A DNA stretch of 64,000 nt from ZC4RG30 sp039917615 (GTDB taxonomy: Bacteria; Pseudomonadota; Gammaproteobacteria; Steroidobacterales; Steroidobacteraceae): positions 1 to 64,000 of the forward strand of contig JBDSJD010000031.1 in the NCBI GenBank assembly GCA_039917615.1, read 5' to 3'. The stretch's first letter is position 1. Each line of letters starts with the position of its first letter. A program made the position numbers and the translations under genes. The notes under the pieces are model-generated. The model had not been told where the DNA came from. It saw only the letters and a program-made list of their open reading frames with translations, and made no database searches. Below are positions 27,489-36,498 of the stretch, piece by piece.

Positions 27489-29173
27489 GGAGAATAGGTG
27501 AAGTTGTATTGCGCATTGCCACGCGCAGCGCAGGTCGCATCCGGATTTCCAGATACCAGGAACCAGTTGCCGCGGCTGGACTCCCCTACCAGTTGTGCCT
27601 GCGTGTTGCTGAAACAGGGCTGCAGCATCTGCTCCTGCACCAGCAGTTGCCGGGCGGGCGCAGCCGCAAGCCAGGCTGCGGCATCGTGAATCTCGGCGTC
27701 TCCTTCGCGAAACCGCCGGTGCCCGAAATTCACCGTGGGGCGCCGCAGGTGCCACAGGAAGTGCTCGTGGTAGGCCAGCAGTCCGAGTTCTCGATGCGGC
27801 GCGGCCAGGGTTTCCAGGCGCGCAATGAAATCCCTCGCTGATCGAGCGCCATCCATCTGCGGCATCACCCAGAGACCGAGCACCAGCCACAGGGCGGTCA
27901 TCGTCGATAGCAACGCCAGGTGGGCACGCGACAGGCGAAACACGCCCATCGAAATGGCGGCTGCCGCCGCTATCGTCAGGAGCGGCACAAAACTGGCAAC
28001 TCCTCCTTCGGCAAGCAATCTTGCGCCCCGACCCACATCGACAAAAGTGAGCCAGATATAACCGGCAGCGCAGAACGCGGTGATCAACCCTGCAAGGCCC
28101 AGCAAGGTGCGCTGCACACCGCGACGCCGCAGCAGCTCGGGCAACAGGTAGCCGGATGCCAGCGCAACCATGGGCAACGCCGACAAGATGTACACATCAC
28201 GTTTGCCACGGCTGACGGTGAAGATCGCGATGTAGAAAACAGCGAACCCCAGGGGCAACAGCACGCGCGCATCCCGCGCTCGTAGCGCGTCGCGCCAGCG
28301 GGGAATCAGCCATGGCAACAGCAGTACCAGTGGCAACCAGACGGTCGCCATCACCTGCAGGTAGTACCAGACCGGGCGATAGTGGTGCCAGGGATCCACA
28401 AAACGCCCAAAGGTCTGCACGAATACCAGTTCATGGAAGTAGTCGCGGATACCGGCATCATGTTGTGCGACTAGCCAGATTGGCACCAGCCAGGCTGCAA
28501 TCACCGCCGCACAGGCGAGGCCGGACAGCAACCACATTGGCCAAGGCCGCTGCCAGCGCACGCCTGGCCAGCCGCGCCAGACAGCAAACAGCCAGGGGCA
28601 TAACACAATGAACGAGAAGAACCCCACCACCTTGGTCAGCGCGCCCAGGCCCGCTGCGACGCCAGCGGCCATTGCCCAGCGCCAACCGCCGCCAAGCAGC
28701 AGTTGGCGCAGCAGGCAATACAGCGAAAGCACCGTGAAAAACATCAGCAGCGCATCCTGCTGGGCGCGCCGCGATTGCAACGTGAACTGCACGGTGACCA
28801 GCAGCAGCAATGCCGCCGACAAGCCCGCCTCACGCGTCCACAGCCTGCGCCCCAGGTCATAGATCAGCAGCAACGTCCCGAGGCCAGCGAGCAGTGACGG
28901 CAGCAGGAAGCCGACCTTCTCCGAACCAGTGAGCCAGTAGCCTGCGGCCTGCATCCAGAACAACAGCGGCGGCTTGTCCTGGAAATAGTCGCCGCCGACC
29001 ATCGGTATCAGCCAGTTGCCACTGGCAAGCATGTCGCGGGCGATGAGCGCAAACACCGGTTCATCCGCGGGCCATGGATTGCGCATCCCGAGACCCGCGC
29101 CAATGAACAGCAGTCCGAGGCCAATGATCAGCAACAGGTCACGCAGGCGAGGCGATTCTTGCGGCGCGTTCAT
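27485..29173 (-). CDS. ArnT-like integral membrane glycosyltransferase (GT83/PMT superfamily)
   Basis: 562 residues, ATG at 29173 within TGATG overlapping the DUF374 stop. About 11-12 membrane helices. The first periplasmic loop has PWPADEPVFALIARDMLASG with the catalytic-type acidic Asp-Glu pair, followed by GGDYFQDKPPLLFWMQA, which matches the ArnT/PMT consensus (DKPP). The C-terminal ~140 residues are a soluble periplasmic part ending without homologous motifs I recognise. Such enzymes take a sugar from undecaprenyl phosphate and put it on lipid A, LPS or protein. The donor sugar cannot be told; no aminoarabinose synthesis genes are here. Confidence 0.87.
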   Translation of the reverse strand: MNAPQESPRLRDLLLIIGLGLLFIGAGLGMRNPWPADEPVFALIARDMLASGNWLIPMVGGDYFQDKPPLLFWMQAAGYWLTGSEKVGFLLPSLLAGLGTLLLIYDLGRRLWTREAGLSAALLLLVTVQFTLQSRRAQQDALLMFFTVLSLYCLLRQLLLGGGWRWAMAAGVAAGLGALTKVVGFFSFIVLCPWLFAVWRGWPGVRWQRPWPMWLLSGLACAAVIAAWLVPIWLVAQHDAGIRDYFHELVFVQTFGRFVDPWHHYRPVWYYLQVMATVWLPLVLLLPWLIPRWRDALRARDARVLLPLGFAVFYIAIFTVSRGKRDVYILSALPMVALASGYLLPELLRRRGVQRTLLGLAGLITAFCAAGYIWLTFVDVGRGARLLAEGGVASFVPLLTIAAAAAISMGVFRLSRAHLALLSTMTALWLVLGLWVMPQMDGARSARDFIARLETLAAPHRELGLLAYHEHFLWHLRRPTVNFGHRRFREGDAEIHDAAAWLAAAPARQLLVQEQMLQPCFSNTQAQLVGESSRGNWFLVSGNPDATCAARGNAQYNFTYSP

Positions 29174-29895
29174 CACAGGGCCGCACGCGCGCGCTGGTAT
29201 TGGCTGTGCAACTCAACCTGCATGCGTTGCTGCAGATCCTGCACCACGGCAGGCTCACCAAGCAGCACATCGCGGCCTATCCATACCGGAGCGCCAATGG
29301 CGATGGCAATGCGGCTGAAGGGCCAGGGCAACACGAATTTGTCCCAGTTGAAAAGCCACGCGCGCGACGCCGCATAGGACATCGGCAGCAACGGACGTCC
29401 CGAAATCTGCGCCAGCATCAGCGCGCCGGGCTTGAAGGCAAAGCGCGGCCCGGTGGGACCGTCGGGAGTGATCACCGGCGAAACATTCTCGTGCACAAGC
29501 AACTGGTAGTAGTCGCGCAGCGCACGCGCACCCGTGCGGGTCGATGAGCCTCGAATCACGCGCGCGCCGAGCCAGTTGGCGATCCGGGCCGGAATTTCTC
29601 CATCCACGGAAGGGCTGACCAGAAAACCCAGGCGCAGGCCGCGTCGCATCTGCAGCAGCAGATAACGGCCACAGAACAACTCGTGCTGGTGCCAGTAGCA
29701 CGGCAGCAGCGAGGGCGCCTTGGCCAGCGCAGCGTCGAGATGTTCGGCTCCCTCCACCCGCACGATGCGACAGCTGCCCCACCAGGCGCGCAGCACAACC
29801 AGGACTACCGGGGCGATCAGCACATAGGCCAGGCGTCGCAGCGGCGTCAGGCGGCGCTTTGAGACCCGCTCTTCGGGTAGAATTTCCGGCTTCAT
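29173..29895 (-). CDS. DUF374 lysophospholipid/lipid A acyltransferase-like protein
   Basis: 240 residues. An N-terminal membrane helix (LAYVLIAPVVLVVLRAWW) is followed by PCYWHQHELF (His-containing acyltransferase site), SPSVDGEIPARIANWLGARV, RGSSTRTGARAL and the DUF374 signature ITPDGPTGPRFAFKPG. As I recall, this family includes LpxJ, a late acyltransferase of lipid A in Campylobacterota. It heads the operon with ArnT-like, GtrA and GT2 genes, which suggests envelope lipid modification. Its ATG (29895-29893) shares two bases with the ATG of the divergent P450 gene; AGGAG lies rather far (13 bases) upstream. Confidence 0.85.
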   Translation of the reverse strand: MKPEILPEERVSKRRLTPLRRLAYVLIAPVVLVVLRAWWGSCRIVRVEGAEHLDAALAKAPSLLPCYWHQHELFCGRYLLLQMRRGLRLGFLVSPSVDGEIPARIANWLGARVIRGSSTRTGARALRDYYQLLVHENVSPVITPDGPTGPRFAFKPGALMLAQISGRPLLPMSYAASRAWLFNWDKFVLPWPFSRIAIAIGAPVWIGRDVLLGEPAVVQDLQQRMQVELHSQYQRARAAL

Positions 29896-31213
29896 GACGT
29901 CAGATCAGCTCCTGCCACCCGAATCGGACCAGCGTTTCGACATCGGCTCGACAGCAGATTCGCTCGACCGCATGCGCGGCATCTATGCACAGCTGGGCGA
30001 TGCGTATCGGGTCTATGCACCCGGCCGGCAATCACACACCTGGGTGTTCAACCACCCCGACGACGTGCGCCGCATACTGATCGCCAACCACCGCAACTAT
30101 GCCAAGGGCGTGGGTTTCGATCGCATCAAGATCCTGCTGGGCAACGGCATCATAGTGAGCGAGGGAGAGTTCTGGAAGCGGCAGCGGCGCATGATGCAGC
30201 CCACCTTCCATCGCCGCATCCTGGGTCAGTTCGATCGCATGATCGCGACTGCGAATGACCGGCTGCTCGGCGCCTGGCAGGATAAATGCGCGCGCGGCGA
30301 ACCGGTGAACGTCACCGACGACATGAGCGGTATGACGCTGGAGATCGTGCTCGGCGCCATCTTCGGCGATGACCTCGCCGCGATGGCAAGTGCCGGCGAC
30401 AATCCGTTTGCCGTGCTCACCGACGAGCCGGCGCGCGACCTGCGTTTTGCGTACCGCTTCCGCAAACTCGCGGCCATGATCAGCCAGTGCGTGGCGCAAC
30501 GCCGCGCCGCGGGCAGCGAGCCGGCCGGCGATCACCCGGACTATGTGTCGATGCTGCTCAACGCGCGCGACAAGGAGACTGGCGAAGGCATGACCGACAA
30601 GGAGATCGTCGATGAGATCACGACGCTCATCGTCGCGGGCCATGAAACCACTGCCAGCGCGTTGAACTGGACCTGGTACCTGCTTGGCGAGCATCCGGAG
30701 GTCGAAGCAAAGCTGCACGCAGAGATCGACGCCAACGAGGAACTGGGCGTGCCGTCGCTGCAAGCCATGGAGGCCCTGCCCTATTCCAATATGGTGATCC
30801 GTGAGGCCATGCGGTTGTATCCGCCTGTGTGGGTGGTGTCGCGCCGGACCATCGAAGCCGACACCCTCGCCGGCTTCACCGTGCCAGCCGGTACCGATGT
30901 GTTTTTCAGCCCCTATTTCGTGCATCGCCATCCGGACTTCTGGAGCGACGCAGAGAAATTCGTGCCCGAACGTTTCGCACGCAGCGATGAGGACGAGCGC
31001 CCGAAGCTCACCTACCTGCCGTTCTCCGCGGGCGCACATCACTGCATCGGCGAGACGCTCGCCCTCTACGAAATGCTGGTGCATCTCAACCGATTTGCCC
31101 GCCGCTTCCGGCTGCGCCGCGTCGACAACGATCCGGTGGAGTTCGAGGCGCTGATCAATCTGCGCGCCACCCGGCCCTTCCTCATGCGGCTCGAACCGCG
31201 CCAGAACAGCTGA
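29894..31213 (+). CDS. Cytochrome P450
   Basis: 439 residues, soluble bacterial P450 without membrane anchor. The haem-binding loop is FSAGAHHCIG with Cys384. The oxygen-activating I helix has AGHETTASA near residue 248, and the K helix has EAMR (Glu304, Arg307). The N-terminal half (NHPDDVRRILIANHRNYAKG, FWKRQRRMMQPTFHR) resembles CYP4/CYP102/CYP110-like fatty-acid or hydrocarbon hydroxylases. The fatty-acyl ligase/ACP gene begins six bases after its stop, so a fatty acid or acyl-ACP substrate is likely, by inference. No dedicated reductase or ferredoxin is adjacent; the later cytochrome c is not an obvious donor. Confidence 0.92.
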   Translation: MTSDQLLPPESDQRFDIGSTADSLDRMRGIYAQLGDAYRVYAPGRQSHTWVFNHPDDVRRILIANHRNYAKGVGFDRIKILLGNGIIVSEGEFWKRQRRMMQPTFHRRILGQFDRMIATANDRLLGAWQDKCARGEPVNVTDDMSGMTLEIVLGAIFGDDLAAMASAGDNPFAVLTDEPARDLRFAYRFRKLAAMISQCVAQRRAAGSEPAGDHPDYVSMLLNARDKETGEGMTDKEIVDEITTLIVAGHETTASALNWTWYLLGEHPEVEAKLHAEIDANEELGVPSLQAMEALPYSNMVIREAMRLYPPVWVVSRRTIEADTLAGFTVPAGTDVFFSPYFVHRHPDFWSDAEKFVPERFARSDEDERPKLTYLPFSAGAHHCIGETLALYEMLVHLNRFARRFRLRRVDNDPVEFEALINLRATRPFLMRLEPRQNS

Positions 31214-31219
31214 GACTTC

Positions 31220-33190
31220 ATGACTGCCAGAACCCTGAATGAACTGATGGAACGCAACCGCACCGCGGAGCGAGCCATCGTCTACCACAGCGGCGAAGGA
31301 CAGTCGCGCACTGTGCGCTATGCACAACTGCAGCAGCGCGCACTCGGCCTGTTGTTCCACCTGCAGCAACTTGGCGCGAAGCCCGGTGACAAGCTGCTCC
31401 TGCTGCTGAACAACAACGAACAGTTCATCGACGCCTTCTGGGCCGCCGTGCTGGGCGGGATCGTGCCGGTGCCGGTTGCCATCGGCATCAGTGACGAACA
31501 TCGCCACAAACTGCTGCGCATCGCCCACAAGCTTGGGCAGCCGTTCATCTACACCGATCGCAAGACCCTGGAGCGCGTGGGTCAGTTTGCGGCGCAGAGC
31601 ACCGATGCGGATGCCCGTACCGCATTTGCCCGGCTGCGGCCGCGCGCCTTCCTGGTGGAAGACCTTGGCGATCTGTCGCGGCCAGGCATGGAGCACGCGG
31701 CTGTTCCCGCGGACACTGCCTTTATCCAGTTTTCCTCCGGTTCCACCAGCGATCCCAAAGGCGTGGTGCTGACACATGCCAACCTGATGGCGCATGGCGA
31801 GGCAGTGACGCGTGTGGCTGGCTTCAACGAGACCGACGTCAGTCTGTCCTGGATGCCGCTCACCCATGACATGGGCCTGATCGGCTTTCACCTGGTGATG
31901 TTCGCCAATCGCGTAAACATGCACCTGATGCCCACTGAGCTGTTCGTGCGGCGTCCGCTGCTGTGGCTGGCCATCGCTTCCGAGCAGCGCGCCACGCTGC
32001 TGTGTTCGCCGAATTTCGGCTATCGCCACTACCTGAAAGTGCTGGGCGATCGCTCGCCCGGCAACCTGGATCTGTCTGCTGTGCGGCTCATCTTCAATGG
32101 CGCCGAACCGATTTCGGTCGAGCTGTGCGAGGAATTCATGGCGCGCATGTCGGCGCTGGGTCTGAAGCGCAATGCGATGTATCCGGTGTACGGACTCGCC
32201 GAAGCGTCGCTGGCTGCCAGTTTTCCACCGCTGGCGCGACCAATCCGGACCGTGTTGCTAAACCGGCACCGCATGGGTGTGGGCGATACCGCAGAAATCG
32301 TCGCCGAACCAGGCCGTGATTCTGTGTGCCTGGTCAGCGTCGGCGCGCCCATTCCCGGTTGCGAACTGCGCATCGCCGGCAACGATGATGCAGCGCTGCC
32401 TGATGGCAACATCGGACACATCCTGATCCGCGGCGACAATGTCACCGGTGGCTATTTCGATGAACCGGTCGTGAATGCGGCCAGCTTTACCAACGACGGC
32501 TGGCTGCGCACCGGCGACCTGGGCCTGATGCACGACGGCGAGCTCTATATCACGGGCCGCGCGAAGGAAATCATCTTCGTCAACGGCCAGAACTACTACC
32601 CGCATGACCTCGAAGCCATCGCGCAGCAGGCTCCGGACATGGAGCTTGGCAAGGTGGTGGCCGCTGGCGTGCGACCGCCGGGCGCAGAAACGGATCAGCT
32701 CACGGTTTTCGTCCTGCATCGCGGTGATCTGGCGACATTCCCCGCGCTGGCGGCGGCGATAACCCGGCTCATCAATGAACAGACCGGGCTGGAAGTGGCG
32801 CAGGTCGTGCCGGTGAAACGCATTCCCAAGACCACCAGCGGCAAGATACAGCGGCATCTGCTGGAACAGCAGTTGCTGGACGGTGAGTTTGCCCCCGACC
32901 TGGCAGAAGCCCGCAAGCATTCCGGCGGGCTGCAGCCGGGAGTCAGTACGGCAGCCGACTCCGTTGAAGCGAGACTCCTTGCCATCTGCAATGGCGTGCT
33001 CGCATCGCGCAAGGTGGGCCCTGACGATAACCTGTTCGAGATTGGGGTCAGCTCATTGAAGCTCATCGAGATCCACGAACAGATCGATCGCGACTATCCG
33101 GACCAGGTGGACCTCACCGAACTTTTTGATTACCCCACGGTGGCGCAGCTCGCGCGCCATCTCTCGGCGAAGCTCGCTCAGTCGGCGTAG
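31220..33190 (+). CDS. Fatty-acyl-AMP ligase fused to acyl carrier protein
   Basis: 656 residues. Residues 1-550 are an adenylate-forming enzyme: AFIQFSSGSTSDPKGVVLTH for AMP binding, LSWMPLTHDMGLIGFHLVMF and SPNFGYRHYLKVL typical of FAALs, NGAEPIS, DGWLRTGDLGLM and the terminal KIPKTTSGKIQR-like lysine segment (RIPKTTSGKIQRHLL). Residues about 580-650 are a carrier domain with DNLFEIGVSSLKLIEI; Ser612 before Leu is the likely phosphopantetheine site. It probably activates a fatty acid and loads it on its own carrier arm. No condensing enzyme follows, so the acyl chain may pass to the P450 and the acyltransferases nearby. The end overlaps the convergent LpxL-like gene by 13 bases. Confidence 0.88.
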   Translation: MTARTLNELMERNRTAERAIVYHSGEGQSRTVRYAQLQQRALGLLFHLQQLGAKPGDKLLLLLNNNEQFIDAFWAAVLGGIVPVPVAIGISDEHRHKLLRIAHKLGQPFIYTDRKTLERVGQFAAQSTDADARTAFARLRPRAFLVEDLGDLSRPGMEHAAVPADTAFIQFSSGSTSDPKGVVLTHANLMAHGEAVTRVAGFNETDVSLSWMPLTHDMGLIGFHLVMFANRVNMHLMPTELFVRRPLLWLAIASEQRATLLCSPNFGYRHYLKVLGDRSPGNLDLSAVRLIFNGAEPISVELCEEFMARMSALGLKRNAMYPVYGLAEASLAASFPPLARPIRTVLLNRHRMGVGDTAEIVAEPGRDSVCLVSVGAPIPGCELRIAGNDDAALPDGNIGHILIRGDNVTGGYFDEPVVNAASFTNDGWLRTGDLGLMHDGELYITGRAKEIIFVNGQNYYPHDLEAIAQQAPDMELGKVVAAGVRPPGAETDQLTVFVLHRGDLATFPALAAAITRLINEQTGLEVAQVVPVKRIPKTTSGKIQRHLLEQQLLDGEFAPDLAEARKHSGGLQPGVSTAADSVEARLLAICNGVLASRKVGPDDNLFEIGVSSLKLIEIHEQIDRDYPDQVDLTELFDYPTVAQLARHLSAKLAQSA

Positions 33191-34065
33191 ACGCTGCGCT
33201 TGAGCTTCCAGCGCCTGTGGCCCCAGGTCCAGTCGCCGGGGGCGGCGCGGATCTCCTGCTCGACCAGCCGCGCATAGCGGCTGGTGAATTCGCCGGGCGC
33301 CAGCTGTTCACCGGCATCGGCAAGCGGCATGAACTCCACTTCGTAGTTGCCACGACTGATGCGTCGCAATGCCACGAAGACAGCAGGATAACGGGCGGCG
33401 CGCGCCATCTGCTCCGGCCCCATGTAAAAGGCCGTGTCACGTCCGAGAAATGTCACCCAGTGCTGGTGGTCGCTGGTGGTGGGCTCCTGGTCCGCCAGCA
33501 TGGCGATGCCACGCACGATATGCCGGCGCTGCAGCAGATCCGGCAGCAACTCCTTCGCCGGCACCAGGTGCGCGCCGAAACGCGTGCGGATGATATGCAT
33601 GGCGCGATCAACTGGCCCGCTCTTGATCGGCTTGTAGCCCACGTCCAGCGGATATCCCAACTGCAGCGCCATCACCTGCAGCACCCATTCCCAGTTGGCC
33701 TGGTGCGCTGCCACCAGCAACACCGGTCGTTCCCGTGACAACAGCTCGCGCGGCAATTCGATGTTGCGCACCGCGACATGCGCCAGCAACTGCGCTGGAG
33801 ACCACCGCGCACCGCAGATGATTTCCGCGAGCATCTGCCCCAGTTGCCGGTAGTGGTCGCGGGCGATGCGCCGCACTTGCGCATCGCTTGCCGTGGGGAA
33901 GCAGCCGCGGATATTTGCCAGCACCACCGGCCGCCGCAGCCGCAACACGTGAAATGCGAACCAGGCGAGCGCCCCGAACATGAGGTACAGCAGTGGCAAC
34001 GGCACCCATGACAACACCCGCAGCCAGAGCGGCAAGGCGCGATCAGGATGTGCCGGAGCGGTCAT
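33178..34065 (-). CDS. LpxL/HtrB-like lysophospholipid/lipid A acyltransferase
   Basis: 295 residues. An N-terminal membrane helix (WVPLPLLYLMFGALAWFAF) precedes the HtrB-type domain: NIRGCFP, the catalytic His-x4-Glu in VAAHQANWEW, LDVGYKPIKSGPVDR, GIAMLADQEPTTSDHQHWV and FYMGPEQMARA. LpxL/LpxM enzymes add secondary acyl chains from acyl-ACP to lipid A; similar proteins act on ornithine lipids and aryl polyenes. Here it converges on a gene that encodes its own acyl-carrier domain, so that domain could be the donor. It is divergent from the aldehyde dehydrogenase with a 52-base gap. Confidence 0.87.
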   Translation of the reverse strand: MTAPAHPDRALPLWLRVLSWVPLPLLYLMFGALAWFAFHVLRLRRPVVLANIRGCFPTASDAQVRRIARDHYRQLGQMLAEIICGARWSPAQLLAHVAVRNIELPRELLSRERPVLLVAAHQANWEWVLQVMALQLGYPLDVGYKPIKSGPVDRAMHIIRTRFGAHLVPAKELLPDLLQRRHIVRGIAMLADQEPTTSDHQHWVTFLGRDTAFYMGPEQMARAARYPAVFVALRRISRGNYEVEFMPLADAGEQLAPGEFTSRYARLVEQEIRAAPGDWTWGHRRWKLKRSVYAD

Positions 34066-34117
34066 TGGGCGGGAATATTAGATGTTATGCTGCGGCCCCC
34101 GAACTGGAATCGAAGCC

Positions 34118-35572
34118 ATGAACGAAATAAATCTGTTGATCGGTGGGGTTGATGCAGCTGCCAAAGGCGGCGCAACTTTCGAGCGCAGGAGCCCGATCAC
34201 GGGCGAGGTCGTGTCCTGCTCGGCTGCCGCATCGGCTGAAGATGCCCGCGCCGCCTGCGACGCTGCCGCGAAGGCTTTTCCGGCCTGGTCGGCGCTGGGT
34301 CCGAACGCGCGCCGCAAACTGCTGATGGAGGCGGCCACCAAATTGCGTGCTCACAGCGCCGATTTTTCCAGGTTGTGCGTAGAAGAGACCGGCGCCATCG
34401 GCATCTGGGGGCATTTCAATACCGGCTTCGCGGCCACCATCCTGGAAGAAGCCGCGGCGATGACCACGCAGATCACCGGCGAGACCGTGCCCTCCGACCA
34501 TGCCGGCACGTTTGCGATGGCAGTGCGCCAGGCCGCGGGGGTATGTGTGGGTATGGCGCCCTGGAACGCGCCGGTCATCCTTGGGGTGCGCGCAATTGCC
34601 ATGCCGCTGGCCTGCGGCAACACCGTGGTGCTCAAGGCTTCGGAACTGTGTCCGGCCGTGCATCGGCTGATCGTCGATGCCTTTGTCGAAGCCGGTCTGC
34701 CCGCAGGCGTGGTGAATTTCGTCGCTCATTCTGCTGCTGACGCGCCTGCCGTGGCAGAAGCGCTCATCGCCCATCCAGCGGTTAAACGCGTGAACTTCAC
34801 CGGCTCAAGCCGCGTCGGCCGCATCATCGGCGAGCTTTGCGGCAGGCACCTGAAGCCCTGCCTGCTCGAGCTGGGCGGCAAGGCGCCGCTGCTGGTGCTG
34901 GAAGATGCGGACCTCGACGAAGCCGTTGCGGCCGCAGCCTTTGGGGCATTCATGCACCAGGGACAGATCTGCATGTCCACAGAGCGCATCATCGTGGTCG
35001 ACAAGATCGCCGATGAGTTCGTGAAGCGTTTCGTCGCCAAGGTGAAGACACTGCAGATGGGCGATCCGACCAAGGGCAAATTTCTCATTGGTGCCTGCGT
35101 CGACGCGAAAACCGTGGATCACGTGAAAGTGCTGATTGCGGACGCCACCGCGAAGGGTGCGAAGGTGCTGGCTGGCGGCACAGGTCCCGGCGGCGCCTTT
35201 TTCGAGCCCACCGTTGTGGATGCCGTCCAGAAAGGCATGCGCATCTATGGTGAGGAATCCTTCGGCCCGGTCGTCGGGGTGCTGCGCGCCCGCGACACGG
35301 ATCACGCCGTGGAGCTCGCCAACGACTCCGAATACGGCCTGTCGGCGGCAGTGTTCAGCCGCGACATCAACACGGCATTTGCCGTGGCCCAGCGCATCGA
35401 CTCTGGAATCTGTCACATCAACAGCCCCACCGTGCAGGACGAGGCACAGATGCCCTTCGGGGGCACCAAGAGCAGCGGCGTGGGCCGCTTCGGTGGCAAG
35501 GCCGGGGTCGCTGAATTCACCGACCTGCGCTGGATCAGCATTTCCACCAAGGCCCGCCACTATCCGATCTGA
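34118..35572 (+). CDS. NAD(P)-dependent aldehyde dehydrogenase (salicylaldehyde/vanillin type)
   Basis: 484 residues from ATG 34118 (GAAG just upstream; a longer frame start is less likely). Classical ALDH: APWNAPVILGVRAIAMPLAC, VNFTGSSRVGRII for the cofactor, catalytic Glu in LLELGGKAPLL, catalytic Cys in QGQICMSTER, and the end MPFGGTKSSGVGRFGG. Closest in feel to the aromatic-aldehyde group (vanillin, salicylaldehyde), but aldehydes from lipid oxidation are also plausible given the P450 nearby. Cytochrome c follows after 89 bases. Confidence 0.9.
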   Translation: MNEINLLIGGVDAAAKGGATFERRSPITGEVVSCSAAASAEDARAACDAAAKAFPAWSALGPNARRKLLMEAATKLRAHSADFSRLCVEETGAIGIWGHFNTGFAATILEEAAAMTTQITGETVPSDHAGTFAMAVRQAAGVCVGMAPWNAPVILGVRAIAMPLACGNTVVLKASELCPAVHRLIVDAFVEAGLPAGVVNFVAHSAADAPAVAEALIAHPAVKRVNFTGSSRVGRIIGELCGRHLKPCLLELGGKAPLLVLEDADLDEAVAAAAFGAFMHQGQICMSTERIIVVDKIADEFVKRFVAKVKTLQMGDPTKGKFLIGACVDAKTVDHVKVLIADATAKGAKVLAGGTGPGGAFFEPTVVDAVQKGMRIYGEESFGPVVGVLRARDTDHAVELANDSEYGLSAAVFSRDINTAFAVAQRIDSGICHINSPTVQDEAQMPFGGTKSSGVGRFGGKAGVAEFTDLRWISISTKARHYPI

Positions 35573-35661
35573 GCCGCCTTCAGGAGGCGTTCAGGGGGCG
35601 TTTTGCTACAATCGTCCCCGAGTTATTGAATCGGGCCACACGCCCCTGGAGTTGATAGTCC

Positions 35662-36048
35662 ATGTCCGTTCCCGCCAATTTGCTTGTACTCGCTACGGCG
35701 CTCGTGGCTCCTGTTGCATTTGCTGCCGCACCGAAGCCGGATATCGAAAATGGCCAGGAGTTTTTTACCCAGGTCTGCGGCATTTGCCATTCGGCCACCA
35801 AGGAGCCGGGCGGTCCGGTCCTGGGTCCGAACCTGGTGGGCGTCGTGGGGCGCAAAGCGGGCACTCTCCCCGGCTTCGCCACATACACACCGGCCCTGAA
35901 GGCCTACGGTGTCAAGTGGAGCGCGAAGACGCTGGATGAATTCCTGGTGAACCCGGCGATGAAAGTCCCCGGCACATTGATGGCCATGCCGGTGCCGGAT
36001 CCCCAGACCCGCGCCGATTTGATCGCTTATCTCGCGACGCTGAAATAG
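35662..36048 (+). CDS. Small class I c-type cytochrome
   Basis: 128 residues with a signal peptide (NLLVLATALVAPVAFA, cleavage before APK). A single haem site CGICH follows FFTQV; PGGPVLGPNLVGVVGRKAGT and the Met ligand in LMAMPVPD match the cytochrome c2/c4-like fold, ending TRADLIAYLATLK. It is a soluble periplasmic electron carrier. GGAG lies before the ATG. A short repeat CGCCT/AGGCG (35577-35591) and TACAAT (35607-35612) in the 89-base gap may mark the end of the dehydrogenase transcript and a new promoter. The stop is 11 bases from the convergent pilE stop. Confidence 0.9.
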   Translation: MSVPANLLVLATALVAPVAFAAAPKPDIENGQEFFTQVCGICHSATKEPGGPVLGPNLVGVVGRKAGTLPGFATYTPALKAYGVKWSAKTLDEFLVNPAMKVPGTLMAMPVPDPQTRADLIAYLATLK

Positions 36049-36059
36049 CCAGCGCGGAT

Positions 36060-36485
36060 TTAGCGCGACCAGCAGTCGCTTAGGGCGCCTGAGCCAGATG
36101 ACGTCCGCGCGCCTGCCTGGTTCAAGGTAAGCGTGCCGCACGCCGTGTCCTTGGCAAGCTGGGCCCCAACGGGCGTGGCGACTACCCGATAGGTATTCTG
36201 CGCGAGCGTATCCAGCGTAATTGCGTAGCGGGTATTCAGGCTGCCGGCAGTCAGACAGCCCATACCGGTCAGCGAGGCCGTAGCATAGCTCAGGTTAGTA
36301 GTGTAGAGCCGTTCCAGCAGTTGCGTGGCCTCCGACACACAGGCTCGGGCTGCTGCGCGATGCCCACGCACCACGTAACTGGTGTACGCCGGCACCGCAA
36401 TTGCGGCCAGGATGCCGATAATCGCCACTACGACTACCAGCTCGATGAGCGTGAACCCGGATTTCCTGAAACGATGTGGCTGCAT
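36060..36485 (-). CDS. pilE: Type IV minor pilin PilE
   Basis: 141 residues from ATG 36485; an in-frame upstream extension lies within pilY1. The prepilin leader MQPHRFRKSG is cut before FTLIELVVVVAIIGILAAIA, with Gly-1 and Glu5 intact. The body has PAYTSYVVRGHRAAARACVSE, and the C-terminal disulfide pair lies in ACGTLTLNQAG and SDCWSR. It is a minor pilin that helps prime pilus assembly at the inner membrane. Last gene of the fimT-pilV-pilW-pilX-pilY1-pilE operon, 13 bases after pilY1. Confidence 0.93.
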   Translation of the reverse strand: MQPHRFRKSGFTLIELVVVVAIIGILAAIAVPAYTSYVVRGHRAAARACVSEATQLLERLYTTNLSYATASLTGMGCLTAGSLNTRYAITLDTLAQNTYRVVATPVGAQLAKDTACGTLTLNQAGARTSSGSGALSDCWSR

Positions 36486-36498
36486 GTCGGTACATCCT

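Noticed and set aside
30032..32029. A 665-codon open frame on the minus strand
   Set aside because: It is antisense to the P450 and ligase genes, which have clear motifs; its His/Gln/Val-rich composition is typical of a shadow in high-GC DNA.
35577..35600. Terminator after the aldehyde dehydrogenase
   Set aside because: The CGCCT/AGGCG hairpin is short and the T-run follows only after another ten bases, so it is noted in the cytochrome entry but not called.
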